In this document: positions 26,272 to 35,018 of the stretch, piece by piece
How positions within the stretch are numbered: position 1 is the first letter of the stretch
How the letters are laid out: each line of letters opens with the position of its first letter
Assembly (NCBI RefSeq): GCF_000738005.1
Contig: NZ_JHAL01000001.1
Span: 493,108 to 557,107 of the forward strand
DNA from: Bifidobacterium crudilactis
Lineage (GTDB): Bacteria > Actinomycetota > Actinomycetes > Actinomycetales > Bifidobacteriaceae
DNA length: 64,000 bases
Direction: 5' to 3'
Made by a program: the position numbers and the translations under genes
The notes under the pieces: model-generated
Told to the model about the DNA's origin: nothing
What the model saw: the letters and a program-made list of their open reading frames with translations, nothing else
Database searches by the model: none

Positions 26272-27789
26272 TCAGGAGCGCTTGGCGCCGGTCAGGTCCA
26301 AGGCGATGCCGACATCGTTCTTGTTGATGCCGCTGACGTTGTTCTTGGTGACCACCAGCAGCTTGGGGTTGTAGAGCCAGTCCGCGGGTGCGTCCTTCTG
26401 AATCTGGGTGATTGCCTGATTCATATAGCTGTTGAACTCCTCGTCATCGCCGCTCTTCTTGGCGTTGGCAAAGGCATCCTGGACAGTCTGATTCGAGTAG
26501 TTCCAGTAGTAATCCGAGTTGCCGTAGTTGAAGACATTGCGCGGTTCGACATGCAGGATGGCCGTCATATCGTAATTCTTGTCGGTCAGGGTGTTCTGAA
26601 GCCAGACCGCCGGGAATTCCTGAGTTTCCAGGTTGACGGTGAAACCGACCGCCTCAAGTTGGGTCTTGACGACCTGGGAGATGGATTGCGCATAGCTCAG
26701 GCTTGGCACGGTGAAGTTGATGGTCGGATTGCTCACGCCGGATTCCTTGACCAGTTCCTTCGCCTTGCTCTGGTTGTAGGCGTAGGCATCTGATTTCTTG
26801 TACCAGGCATCGGTCGGTATGGAAGGCGAGGAGATGACGTTGCCGTAGCCGTTGAGCACCGTGTCGACGACCTTGCTTCTGTCGACCGCGTACATCACCG
26901 CCTGCCGCAGGTCGGCATTGTCGAATGGCGCTTTCTTGGAATTCATGGCGAGCACCAGAATGCCTTGCGCATTGCCGACATCGATTCTGTAGTTGTCGTT
27001 GTTCTTGAACTGGTCGAGCTGGTCGTAGGCGGTGAAATTGTAGATGGTATCGATGTCGCCGCTCAGCAGTGCGTTGGAGCAGGACGTGGTATCCGTGTAA
27101 TACATCAGTTCAACGGTTTTCAGACTCGGCTTGGTGCCCCAATAGGACGTATTCTGAGCCAGGGAGAGCTTGCTGCCGACAGCATAGCTTTTGACGGTGA
27201 ACGGTCCTGTTCCTACGGCTTCGGTTTTCAGAGAGTCCACTGCCTTGGGGTCGAACATCGCTCCCAGCGGGCCTGTGAGCCAGAAGAGCACGTTGCGATC
27301 AGGCGATTTCAGCACCACTTTCGCTTCGTCCGCCGACGGCGTGTCCACATGGTCGATTGCCGAGAGGTTGGTCGGGGTGTTGGCCTTCCATGTGTTCAGA
27401 CGTTCCAGGTTGTATTTCACCGTGCTGGAGTCGAAGCTGTCACCGTTGGAGAATTTGACTCCCGACTGCAGTTTGAAGGTGTATGTCAGTCCATCCTCGC
27501 TTACGGTCCAGCTTTTCGCGAGCAGCGGTTCGATGGTTTTGCCGTCGTCCTTGAGCTTCACGAGGCCTTCGTACACGTTGACCATCAGAGCTTGGGGTAT
27601 CGCGGCTCCTGAGGTTTGGGTCATGTCGAGGTTGGCCGGTGATGCGGTCAGCCCGACTTTGAGGTCCGTCGATGCCGATGACGCGCTGGACGAGCCGGTG
27701 CCTCCCGCGCAGGCCGCTGTGAACAGCAGACTTGCCGCGGCAAGTGCGGCAGCGACGATACGGACGATGCCCTTCTTGTGTGCTTTCAT
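26272..27789 (-). CDS. Peptide-type ABC transporter substrate-binding lipoprotein (family 5)
   Basis: 505 residues. The signal peptide (MKAHKKGIVRIVAAALAAASLLF) has a lipobox TAAC and is followed by a Gly/Ser linker. The family-5 solute-binding signature is present (GLVKLKDDGKTIEPLLAKSW, then WTVSEDGLTYTFKLQSGVKFSNGD), as in DppA/OppA proteins. The start ATG at 27789 has AAGGGG about 6 nt upstream; the longer frame to 27846 has no signal peptide at its start. It is the only family-5 binding protein in the window, so it most likely serves the permease/ATPase operon at 17824-21490. It is transcribed with or after the upstream amidase gene. Confidence 0.9.
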   Translation of the reverse strand: MKAHKKGIVRIVAAALAAASLLFTAACAGGTGSSSASSASTDLKVGLTASPANLDMTQTSGAAIPQALMVNVYEGLVKLKDDGKTIEPLLAKSWTVSEDGLTYTFKLQSGVKFSNGDSFDSSTVKYNLERLNTWKANTPTNLSAIDHVDTPSADEAKVVLKSPDRNVLFWLTGPLGAMFDPKAVDSLKTEAVGTGPFTVKSYAVGSKLSLAQNTSYWGTKPSLKTVELMYYTDTTSCSNALLSGDIDTIYNFTAYDQLDQFKNNDNYRIDVGNAQGILVLAMNSKKAPFDNADLRQAVMYAVDRSKVVDTVLNGYGNVISSPSIPTDAWYKKSDAYAYNQSKAKELVKESGVSNPTINFTVPSLSYAQSISQVVKTQLEAVGFTVNLETQEFPAVWLQNTLTDKNYDMTAILHVEPRNVFNYGNSDYYWNYSNQTVQDAFANAKKSGDDEEFNSYMNQAITQIQKDAPADWLYNPKLLVVTKNNVSGINKNDVGIALDLTGAKRS

Positions 27790-27848
27790 GGTTTCCCCTT
27801 CGATGGTGATGGTCGGTTCATACGATATTGAGCGAACCGGGTCCATGG

Positions 27849-27903
27849 TGACTGGGTTGGAATGACTGGGTAGGAATATGTGGGTGGGATTGACTGGTAG
27901 GAA
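27849..27903. repeat. Short imperfect tandem repeat upstream of the binding-protein gene
   Basis: TGACTGGGTTGGAA (27849-27862) is directly followed by TGACTGGGTAGGAA (27863-27876), and a third shortened copy TGACTGGTAGGAAC starts at 27891. It lies in the 209-bp gap between the amidase and binding-protein genes, in the leader of the latter. It is G-rich on the + strand. Function unknown. Confidence 0.45.
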
Positions 27904-27998
27904 CTGGATGGGTGGGGATTATCGGGTACGGCTTGCGGTCGGGCTTGTCTCAGGAATGATGAGCCGACCGGTGCCGTGAAGAAATCGCCTGACGGACC

Positions 27999-29429
27999 TC
28001 ATGCTGACGGTTTTTCCCAGATTCTCGGCCATGAGGTGACCACGGCCTCTGCGGGCTTGATGTCCTCGTAGAGTTTGCTCATCCATATCACGCCCGCCTC
28101 GTCGAATCGCTGACCTGCTATCTGCAGTCCAATCGGTTTGCCGTCGGAGCTGAAGCCGCAGTTCACGCTCGCGGCAGGTTGCCCCGACATGTTGTATGGC
28201 AGGCAGAAGGCGATGTGAGACATGGCGTGCTCGACGTCATTGCTCGGCATCGGCCAATCAACCGGATAGGTGACATCCGGGGAGACGGGGGAGAGGATGA
28301 AGTCGACATCCTTGGTGGCGGTCAGTGTCCGCTTTGCCAAGGCCAGCTGCTCGTCACTGCCGCGGACTGCTTCGGCACTGGTGATGGCTGAACCGGCAAG
28401 GCACCATTCGGAGATGAAGGGGAGCATCACAGCCTTGCCGTTTTCGGGAAGGTTGACGTAGTCCTTGTAATGCACGGCTCTCCAGAACAGGTCGATGAGG
28501 TCGATGCTGTCCCCGACGAAAGGCTCCAGTATTTCGACATGCGCCCCTGCCTGTTCGAACAAAGCCGCAGCATTCGACACCGCTTGTCTGACTTCCGGTG
28601 TGACGGGAGCCCCGGCCCCCGCATCGAGCAGCAGGCCGATGCGTATGTCCTTGAGCTGTCGCTGCGTGTCGAGCCAACCCTGAGCCGCTGTCGGAAGACT
28701 GTACGGATCGCGCCAATCGGGTTGTGAGGTCAGGTTGAGCGTGGTGCCGATGTCGTCGAATCTGCGTCCCATGATGCCGATGGAACGGCCGTAGTAGGGA
28801 GGGTCCACCGGAATGCGGCCGAATGTCGGTTTCAGACCGACGGCACCGTTCCAGCTTGCGGGAAGCCTTACGGAACCTCCTATATCGCTGCCGAAGTTCA
28901 CAGGCGAGTATCCTGCTGCGGATGCGGTGCCCGCCCCCGCGCTTGACCCGCCCGGATTCCAATCGGCGTTCCAAGCGTTGCATGTCGTCGGGTGGTCGGT
29001 CGAAACGCCGGACGACAGCATGCCCCACTCCGGCATGGCTGTTTTCCCGAGCGTGATGCATCCTGTGGCGTTGAGCAGGTCGTAGACGGGGGAGTTGAGT
29101 GTTGCGGGTTCTGAGTCCGCAAAGGATTTTGAGCCCCAGGTGGTGACCTCGCCAACGACATTGACGTTCTCTTTGATGGTCAGTGGAACGCCATCCAACG
29201 CTCCGAGTGCCTCGCCTCGCCGCCAGCGTTCCTCCGATGCCTTCGCAGCCTGAATAGTCGATTCCTGCCTGTCATAGCGTTTCGCCATCGCATGCAGTAC
29301 GGGTTCGGCCTCATCCATCAGAGCGCTTTTGTGGGCCAGCACCTCGACCGGTGACAGCGTCCCCTCACCGTAGGCTTTAGTGAAATCCTCGATGCTGAAA
29401 TCGTCGATATCGCTGAGTGACGCTGTCAT
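27999..29429 (-). CDS. Amidase-signature hydrolase
   Basis: 476 residues, cytoplasmic. The Ser-cisSer-Lys triad is visible: K86 (PLTIKENVN), cis-Ser S162 in the GGSSAG motif and nucleophile S186 in GSDIGGSVR. The 24-residue Ser-Ser spacing matches FAAH and NylA. A GAVGLKPTFGRIP block follows. Amidase-signature enzymes hydrolyse diverse amides and a sequence-only substrate call is unsafe. GatA is unlikely because no gatB/C is nearby and the fold lacks GatA-specific context. The start ATG at 29429 follows GAGGAGG. On the same strand follow the binding protein and a P1-family hydrolase. Together with the peptide-type importer this suggests use of an imported amide, peptide or cyclic dipeptide. 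Confidence 0.88.
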   Translation of the reverse strand: MTASLSDIDDFSIEDFTKAYGEGTLSPVEVLAHKSALMDEAEPVLHAMAKRYDRQESTIQAAKASEERWRRGEALGALDGVPLTIKENVNVVGEVTTWGSKSFADSEPATLNSPVYDLLNATGCITLGKTAMPEWGMLSSGVSTDHPTTCNAWNADWNPGGSSAGAGTASAAGYSPVNFGSDIGGSVRLPASWNGAVGLKPTFGRIPVDPPYYGRSIGIMGRRFDDIGTTLNLTSQPDWRDPYSLPTAAQGWLDTQRQLKDIRIGLLLDAGAGAPVTPEVRQAVSNAAALFEQAGAHVEILEPFVGDSIDLIDLFWRAVHYKDYVNLPENGKAVMLPFISEWCLAGSAITSAEAVRGSDEQLALAKRTLTATKDVDFILSPVSPDVTYPVDWPMPSNDVEHAMSHIAFCLPYNMSGQPAASVNCGFSSDGKPIGLQIAGQRFDEAGVIWMSKLYEDIKPAEAVVTSWPRIWEKPSA

Positions 29430-30115
29430 GCCGATGCCTCCTCATATACGGGTCGGGCACATGACGAAGCAATGCGTCAAGGATGCCCTCTGCCCTCTGT
29501 TGTTTTCCGAGTCCAAACCGAAGCGTCGCTTCCCGAATCGGCCTGGTGCTCATCCACCGCTTCCACTGTCGAGTCGCGTCGACCAATGTGCACGTTGCCG
29601 ACCATGTTCAGTTGGAACAGGTGCGGTTTGAGGCTATGGTGACGTGTTCTCGTCCCCCGCGATGTGTGTGTCATCCTCCACATTGAACATTTCGCGTTCA
29701 TATCTGCCCGTTTCGTTTCCGTTAACGCATCTGCCTCATCCTCGTTGAGGTATGGGCGGGGAATCCGGACGATGTGGAAAGGCCGACGGTGTTCTGGTTC
29801 CCGGCGTTCAAGTCCGGCAGCGACACGGAGGCGGGGCATTTCTGCTATACCGCTGCAGGACGCGCAACGATTGGCAGTTCTTCAGGGACAGGCGTCCGGA
29901 TATGTATGGAGCCATCACTCAGGCCTGATGAGTCGTGAATGCGTGATGCCCCGCGCCCATATATGTATGGGCGCGGGGCATCACGCATGATTCCTGCTGG
30001 TCTGAGCTCAGGTCAGGCCAGGTCGGTTCACAGACCGACCGTCTCGTTCAGTGCTCTGTTCAGCGCTCAGGTGGATTGCCGACGGAGTGCTGAACGAGAC
30101 CTTGCCGAGGTTGCA
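29430..30115. other. 686-bp intergenic region with a possible gene remnant
   Basis: There is no intact gene. On +, a stretch at about 29752-29860 reads plausibly as protein (GNPDDVERPTVFWFPAFKSG). A different frame just after it reads RNDWQFFRDRRPDMYG and stops at 29926. Joined by a frameshift, these look like the decayed end of one gene. I do not recognise the family. The rest holds the terminator at 29939-29988. Near 30040-30101, GTCTCGTTCAG and CTGAACGAGAC form a longer-range inverted repeat. Confidence 0.4.
29939..29988. terminator. Strong terminator hairpin after the FucP-like transporter
   Basis: A perfect 22-bp inverted repeat (29939-29960 with 29967-29988) closes around a 6-nt loop (ATATGT). 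It lies about 130 nt beyond the stop of the minus-strand transporter gene. Its symmetry lets it also stop + strand transcription. Confidence 0.8.
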
Positions 30116-31456
30116 TCATTGCTTTGCCAGCGCGAGTTCCTTCTTCTGCTGCGGGGTGAGAGTGTCGTGCTTCATCTCGGACCAGAAGTACCAGGCGACG
30201 ACCAGCAGTTCGATTGCCGGCAGAATGAAGGAGAACTGCATGGAGGTGGCATCGGAGAGCGCTCCCTGCAGAGCCGGAAGAACCGCGCCGCCGACGATGG
30301 CCATGACGATGATTGCCCCTGCCGTTTCGGTGTAGCGTCTGTCCTGAACGGTTTCCAAGGTGCGTGAATAGATGGTCGGCCAACCGGGCCCGAGGAAGAA
30401 GCTGACTCCGACCGCAAGCCATACCGCAGCGATATTGTGGATGGACACGGTGCCGACCAGCATCAGTGCGCCGAGTGCCAGGTAGACGGCGAGCACGCGT
30501 GTCTCTCTGAACTTGGAAAGCAGATAACTGCCGAAGAAACGGCCGACGAAGAAGAAGGCGTAGCTCCACAACATGAAGTTGGAGGCATCGCGGTCGCTGA
30601 AGGACGGGAACATGTTCAGTGCCAGACGCATCGTGAAGGACCAGATGCCGGTCTGGGCGCCGATATAGATGAACTGGGTGAGGATGCCCCTCTTGTAGCG
30701 GTTGTTCTTCGACAGATAGGAGAGCGTCTCCTTCAGGCTTGCGGAGGCTATCTTGCCTTCGGTGGTCTTCGGGCGCCCGGTGGGGAACTTCGTCACCGCG
30801 AACAGGATGATGAGCACTCCGAGGGCGATGAGCACGTACTTGTAGGGTGACAGCGTCCTGCTGAGCTGCGCGGTCCCATAGGCCTGGGCTGCGGCTTTCG
30901 AGAGTCCTGTCATCTCCGTTTTGAGGTTCGTGTCCTGGAAGACGAGGTATTTGCCCAGCAGAATGCCGACGATTAGGCCGAGTGCGTTCATGGTCTGCGA
31001 GATGTTGAGCCGCAAAGTGCCCAGACGCTTGGGGCCGAGCAGTGTGGCGTAGGTGTCGCCTGAGGTTTCCAGGAAGCTCAGGCCGATTGCCTCGATGAAG
31101 ATGGCGAACAGAAAGATGCCGTAGGTTGCGAACTGGGATGCCGGGAAGAACATCAGGCAGCCGAGTGCGAACAACGACAGACCGGCGATGATGCCCGCCT
31201 TGTAGCTGGTCTTCTTGATGAACAGGGATGCCGGGATGGCGATGATGAAATATCCGCCATAGAAGGCGCTCTGCACGAATGCCGTGGCGAAGTCGCTCAG
31301 GTCGAAGACGGCCTTGAACTGCGTGATGAGTATGTCGTTGAGGCTCGATGACACCGCCCAGATGGCGAAGAGAATCGATACGAGAACGAATTGCAATATT
31401 GGCGTGCGGTTGAGATAGCCGTCGGGCTGTTCAATCCAGCGTTGTTTTGATGACAC
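30116..31456 (-). CDS. MFS sugar:proton symporter, FucP-like
   Basis: 446 residues, 12 predicted membrane helices. It resembles the L-fucose permease branch of the major facilitator superfamily: SSSLNDILITQFKAVFDLS in helix 1-loop, QSAFYGGYFIIAIPA in helix 2, and ETSGDTYATLLGP after helix 5. I place the start at the GTG at 31456 because GGGGGAAG lies just upstream. The longer frame to 31501 has no ribosome site and adds a polar tail. FucP-type carriers move L-fucose, but also glucose, galactose, arabinose or mannose. The upstream VOC gene may process the imported sugar or a breakdown product. No fucose-pathway enzyme is adjacent, so the substrate is open. Confidence 0.82.
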   Translation of the reverse strand: MSSKQRWIEQPDGYLNRTPILQFVLVSILFAIWAVSSSLNDILITQFKAVFDLSDFATAFVQSAFYGGYFIIAIPASLFIKKTSYKAGIIAGLSLFALGCLMFFPASQFATYGIFLFAIFIEAIGLSFLETSGDTYATLLGPKRLGTLRLNISQTMNALGLIVGILLGKYLVFQDTNLKTEMTGLSKAAAQAYGTAQLSRTLSPYKYVLIALGVLIILFAVTKFPTGRPKTTEGKIASASLKETLSYLSKNNRYKRGILTQFIYIGAQTGIWSFTMRLALNMFPSFSDRDASNFMLWSYAFFFVGRFFGSYLLSKFRETRVLAVYLALGALMLVGTVSIHNIAAVWLAVGVSFFLGPGWPTIYSRTLETVQDRRYTETAGAIIVMAIVGGAVLPALQGALSDATSMQFSFILPAIELLVVAWYFWSEMKHDTLTPQQKKELALAKQ

Positions 31457-31583
31457 AACTTCCCCCAAAGTCTGTGTGCCTGAGTATGCAGACCTCTGCA
31501 AAGGTCTGGGAATGCCGGGGCATTGATGTTGCCGTGTGTGGCGATGACTGGTGTGTGACGGTGAATTTCCGGATTGTCGGAAA

Positions 31584-31973
31584 TCAGAGAATCTGGCAGA
31601 ACTCTATGGTTTCGCCATTCGGCCCGAGGACGTTGAAGTATGCGATGCCGTTGTCCCAGAAGGAGGGGATGTGCTGAATCGAACCTTCCACGAAGTTCAG
31701 GCCCAGCTCTTGCGCCGCTGCGAAAGCCTTGTCGATGTCCGTGGTATTCAGAGCGAAGTGGTTGATGGCACCTGTGGTATTGGGCGTGGAATCCACCGTC
31801 CAGACCTCAAGCGTGAGATTGGCGAACCTCAGGAAGGTGCAGGTGCTGTCCCCGTTGGGGAAGCTGCCTGCCACCTCGAAGCCCAAGGCCTGGTAGTAAG
31901 CGATTGTTTCATCCATCTTGGTGGTCGGTATGCCAACATGCTGGATGCCAGTGATATATGCGGTCAGGTTCAT
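31584..31973 (-). CDS. VOC-fold protein paired with the FucP-like transporter
   Basis: 129 residues, single VOC domain. Likely metal ligands are H in IQHVGIPTTK, E in LTLEVWTVD and E in GETIEFCQIL. It shares many residues with the protein at 15382-15777, including IPSFWDNGI and the C-terminal IEFCQI, so the two are paralogues with probably related chemistry. The start ATG at 31973 has GGAGA about 6 nt upstream. It precedes the MFS gene by 127 nt on the same strand, so they probably form a unit. The reaction is unknown. Confidence 0.8.
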   Translation of the reverse strand: MNLTAYITGIQHVGIPTTKMDETIAYYQALGFEVAGSFPNGDSTCTFLRFANLTLEVWTVDSTPNTTGAINHFALNTTDIDKAFAAAQELGLNFVEGSIQHIPSFWDNGIAYFNVLGPNGETIEFCQIL

Positions 31974-31996
31974 GACGTCTCCATTGTCCGTACTGT

Positions 31997-32028
31997 ATTA
32001 ACCTCGTTAATATACTAGCACCGTTAAT
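31997..32028. promoter_or_regulatory. Candidate operator: repeated ATTAAC/GTTAAT boxes
   Basis: ATTAAC (31997-32002) and GTTAAT (32006-32011) form a perfect inverted repeat with 3-nt spacer. A further GTTAAT lies at 32023-32028. The AT-rich cluster is immediately upstream of the VOC-transporter unit, where its promoter must be. The regulator is not identified. Confidence 0.4.
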
Positions 32029-32133
32029 GCATACATACCTAGTTGAATCTGGTTTTGAGACGTGAGTAGGGGGATGAAGCTATTCCCACGGTGTGTTGAA
32101 GATGAGTTGGTTGAGATTCGCGCGAAACCGACA

Positions 32134-32234
32134 TGCCGCAACCATGCGGCAGACGGATTTCCAGCATGATGTCACGCAGCGTGCCCTGCGAGGCATCATG
32201 GAAGCGCGAAAGCCTCGTGCGGGCACGACATCAT
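32134..32234. ncRNA. Candidate structured RNA or cis-regulatory element (strand unknown)
   Basis: A small hairpin TGCCGCA/TGCGGCA (32134-32140 with 32145-32151) precedes a long stacked stem. ATGATGT (32166-32172) pairs with ACATCAT (32228-32234), CGTGCCC (32180-32186) with GGGCACG (32221-32227), and CGAGGC (32189-32194) with GCCTCG (32212-32217). There is a one-sided bulge of 7 nt and a 17-nt loop. It lies in the 396-bp spacer between divergent genes and ends 135 nt before the next ATG. No terminator-like T-run follows and I recognise no riboswitch class. Confidence 0.35.
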
Positions 32235-32369
32235 ACGGAGTGTGAAAGCGGCCGGAGTGACGTTCCAGGTAGATTGAGTCATGGGGTTGGGAGCATTCCC
32301 CCGCGGTTCTTGTCGGTCTGATGGCAGTTCGTCTGCGGGGGAGTAGTGGGGTTAAGGGGTGTGGTGGTT

Positions 32370-33917
32370 ATGGGTCGAGTGGATTTTCGTGGCGTGCCGG
32401 TTGAGACGGCGTTGGCCCGTGTACGTTTGAGGACTGCGGTGCTGCTGAGCCTGTGCTGGGCGTCTGCTGTTCTGTTCATGGGGTTCACACTTCCTTCCGC
32501 CGGTCTGGTTCATCCCCCGGCGTGGATTCAGGTATGCCAACTGGTGGTGTTCATTGTGGGCGTCTCCTTACTGCTGGTGACCCGTGCGTGGAACAGACAG
32601 GTCGGTCTGGCACTTATGGACAAATTGGAACGTGATTTTGATTTCGCTTGGTACGAGCGGTACATGGATATGGCCGTGGCAGAGGCGAAGGGCGAGCGGG
32701 CTCGTCGCAGACTTAGTGTGCACACTGCTCTGGCGAAGGCGCGACTGCGGTATATTCGGGGAGATTTCGACGGGGCGTTGGTCTTGCTGTCCGGGGTGAA
32801 TCTGCAATGGCTTCGTCGTCGCGGCCAGCGCGCAGTTTCCACCATGGCTTGCTGTGTGCAAGGGTATATGGCTGCTTTGCTTGCAGGTCGTCAGGGTGAG
32901 ATGCTGGCCTATTATCGCCTGTTGACGGGTTTCGCGGCTCCGAACCGTCACTACCGGGAGATGAAGGAGCATGCGCTGCTGGTGTTGTCTCAGCGAGCTG
33001 GGGTGATAGCTGGCAGCGGTGCGATGAGCGCTGTGGAATTCCGGCGAGAGGCCGCCCCTTCAACGCCGTTTGTACAGCTAGAGAACGCCTATTTTTTAGG
33101 ATTGGCGGAGTATGCGCGGGGTAATGCGAGTCATGCCGATGAGCTGATGCGTCAGGTCGTCGAGCTGGCCTCGGCCAACGGGGAAGTGTATTTCGTGCGA
33201 AAGGCTCAGGAACGCATCGGTTCTGTTGGTCAGCGGACCGGAGCAGATGCGCCTGTTGACATGGGTGTAGTGCCGTCAACGAGTGCGCAGTCATCGGATG
33301 TGAGGGTTCTCGTGCTTCCTGAGCAGCGTACCGGGTGGAATCCTATGGCGGTTGCGGGGTTCATACTCTCGCTTCCTCTATGTGTCGTCGGTTTTGTGCT
33401 GTCGTGCATCGGGCTGAGGCAGATTGGCAGGCATGGCGGACGCGGCCGTGGTCTGGCCATCGCCGGAGTCGTGGTGTCGCTCATCGCGATGGTGAGTGTG
33501 GGCTCCCAGGTGTACTCGTGGAGTAGGGATGGGTGCATTCCGCAATACCAATCCGCAGCTGGTGTCGACCCGTCGTCGAAGCCGAAGGATGTGGAGCTGC
33601 TGTTGGACGCTTCTGCTTACCCGGAACAGAGGAAGCTGTGCACGTTCATCAACCCTCATACCCCGGCTTCGGTACGGGCACAGGGCAATACGCTGCAAAT
33701 CACGTACACCTTCGACGGCGAGCCGACCGTGACGTCGACGCTTGAGAACACAGCAGCCAGACAGCTCGACGACAACACCGCCGCTTATGTCGGTGAAGCA
33801 ACGTTTTACATGAGCCTGGTCACGGACCCACACGTGCGTATCATCGTGATGTATCAGACCAGCACCGGGACGCGTGTGACCGAACGCACATATACGCCAT
33901 ACAAGCTCGCTTCATGA
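32370..33917 (+). CDS. Membrane protein of unknown function with helical-repeat and DUF4190-like regions
   Basis: 515 residues; I do not recognise a named family for the whole protein. Two N-terminal membrane helices lie near residues 20-75. Residues about 80-290 form a helix-rich, TPR-like cytoplasmic region (MDMAVAEAKGERARRRLSVHTALAKARL; ALLVLSQRAG). A DUF4190-type pair of helices follows (GWNPMAVAGFILSLPLCVVG and GLAIAGVVVSLIAMVSV). The C-terminal about 130 residues are extracytoplasmic, with one Cys pair and beta-like sequence ending TYTPYKLAS. I use ATG 32370 with AAGGGG about 10 nt upstream; a GTG at 32346 is in frame. It is monocistronic. Confidence 0.75.
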   Translation: MGRVDFRGVPVETALARVRLRTAVLLSLCWASAVLFMGFTLPSAGLVHPPAWIQVCQLVVFIVGVSLLLVTRAWNRQVGLALMDKLERDFDFAWYERYMDMAVAEAKGERARRRLSVHTALAKARLRYIRGDFDGALVLLSGVNLQWLRRRGQRAVSTMACCVQGYMAALLAGRQGEMLAYYRLLTGFAAPNRHYREMKEHALLVLSQRAGVIAGSGAMSAVEFRREAAPSTPFVQLENAYFLGLAEYARGNASHADELMRQVVELASANGEVYFVRKAQERIGSVGQRTGADAPVDMGVVPSTSAQSSDVRVLVLPEQRTGWNPMAVAGFILSLPLCVVGFVLSCIGLRQIGRHGGRGRGLAIAGVVVSLIAMVSVGSQVYSWSRDGCIPQYQSAAGVDPSSKPKDVELLLDASAYPEQRKLCTFINPHTPASVRAQGNTLQITYTFDGEPTVTSTLENTAARQLDDNTAAYVGEATFYMSLVTDPHVRIIVMYQTSTGTRVTERTYTPYKLAS

Positions 33918-34152
33918 CCTGCTCCGATTTCGGAGATGCCATCTTGGATACCGCATAGCTGACGTCGCAGATATCGTTACGTTCTTATGCGTCCGGAGGC
34001 TGTATGCTTCCGAAAGACACGACGAGTTACCCGGTGCACCGTGGTGCTGGAAATTCGTCGATGAAACGTGTCCCTACTGTTACATAGGTTGTACGCACGC
34101 TGATAGTTTCGCCTTGCATCCGACAATCGGGCCTGCCGATAGAATGTTCGAC

Positions 34153-34959
34153 GTGCGTATTCTTCTTCCGCCATCCGAGGGCAAAACGTGGCCAGACTCC
34201 GGGCCTGCATTGGCACTTCGGGGCCTGTCGTTTCCTGAACTCACCGATGCACGAAGGCGTGTGCTCGAAGCGCTCATCGATGTGTCCGGCATGGAGGATG
34301 CCGCCGGGATTCTCAAAGTCGGCAAACGTGTCATGCCCGAGGTGCAGGCGCAACGCGAACTTCGCGATATGCCCTGTGCACCCGCATATCAGGTGTATAC
34401 CGGCGTGCTGTTTCAGGCCGCACAGTTGCATGACGGCGACGAGGTGATGATTTTCTCGGGCTTGTTTGGTGTGACCACTGCAGAAGACCTCATTCCGGCA
34501 TATCGCTTGTCGATGAACACGTCCCTCCCCGGCATAGGCAGCTTGAAAACGTTCTGGCGGCGTGAATTGACCAAGGCCGGATTCGGTCGAGCAAACTGCG
34601 TGGCAAAGCACGGCACGACCACAGATGCGGCTATCGACGATTCCGTGGGGACCACTGTGGATATGCGTTCCGGAGCGTATCAGGTCACGACTCCGCATGG
34701 GCAGTGGTGGGATCTGCGTGTGCTTGATTCACATGGCAAGGTGGTCACTCATGCGGCCAAGCACTATCGAGGACTGCTGACGCGAGCGTTGCTCGATGCG
34801 CGGCATGAATCACAGGAAGGGCACCCGGGCGTTTCTGCCGATATCAGGGAGCATGAGAAATCCATAGATGTGGCGCGGGTGGCACGAAGCTTGGGAGACG
34901 TTGAGATTGCGAACGATGGCCTTCGCCATCACATCACCTTAAGACTCCAAGAGAGTTGA
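34153..34959 (+). CDS. yaaA: YaaA/UPF0246 family protein (peroxide-stress, DNA-binding)
   Basis: About 268 residues. The family start RILLPPSEGKTWP and internal blocks YQVYTGVLFQA, FSGLFGVT and LIPAYRLSM match the UPF0246 group. Its E. coli member YaaA protects DNA under hydrogen peroxide by limiting free iron. TAGAAT at 34140-34145 looks like a -10 box 7 nt before the GTG at 34153, and there is no Shine-Dalgarno, so a leaderless mRNA starting at this GTG fits best. The ATG at 34144 would add 3 residues. Confidence 0.8.
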   Translation: MRILLPPSEGKTWPDSGPALALRGLSFPELTDARRRVLEALIDVSGMEDAAGILKVGKRVMPEVQAQRELRDMPCAPAYQVYTGVLFQAAQLHDGDEVMIFSGLFGVTTAEDLIPAYRLSMNTSLPGIGSLKTFWRRELTKAGFGRANCVAKHGTTTDAAIDDSVGTTVDMRSGAYQVTTPHGQWWDLRVLDSHGKVVTHAAKHYRGLLTRALLDARHESQEGHPGVSADIREHEKSIDVARVARSLGDVEIANDGLRHHITLRLQES

Positions 34960-35018
34960 GTCGGCGCGTTTTGACGCCTGAGCGCCGAGAGTCCGGTATC
35001 CCATCAACCGGGAATTAG

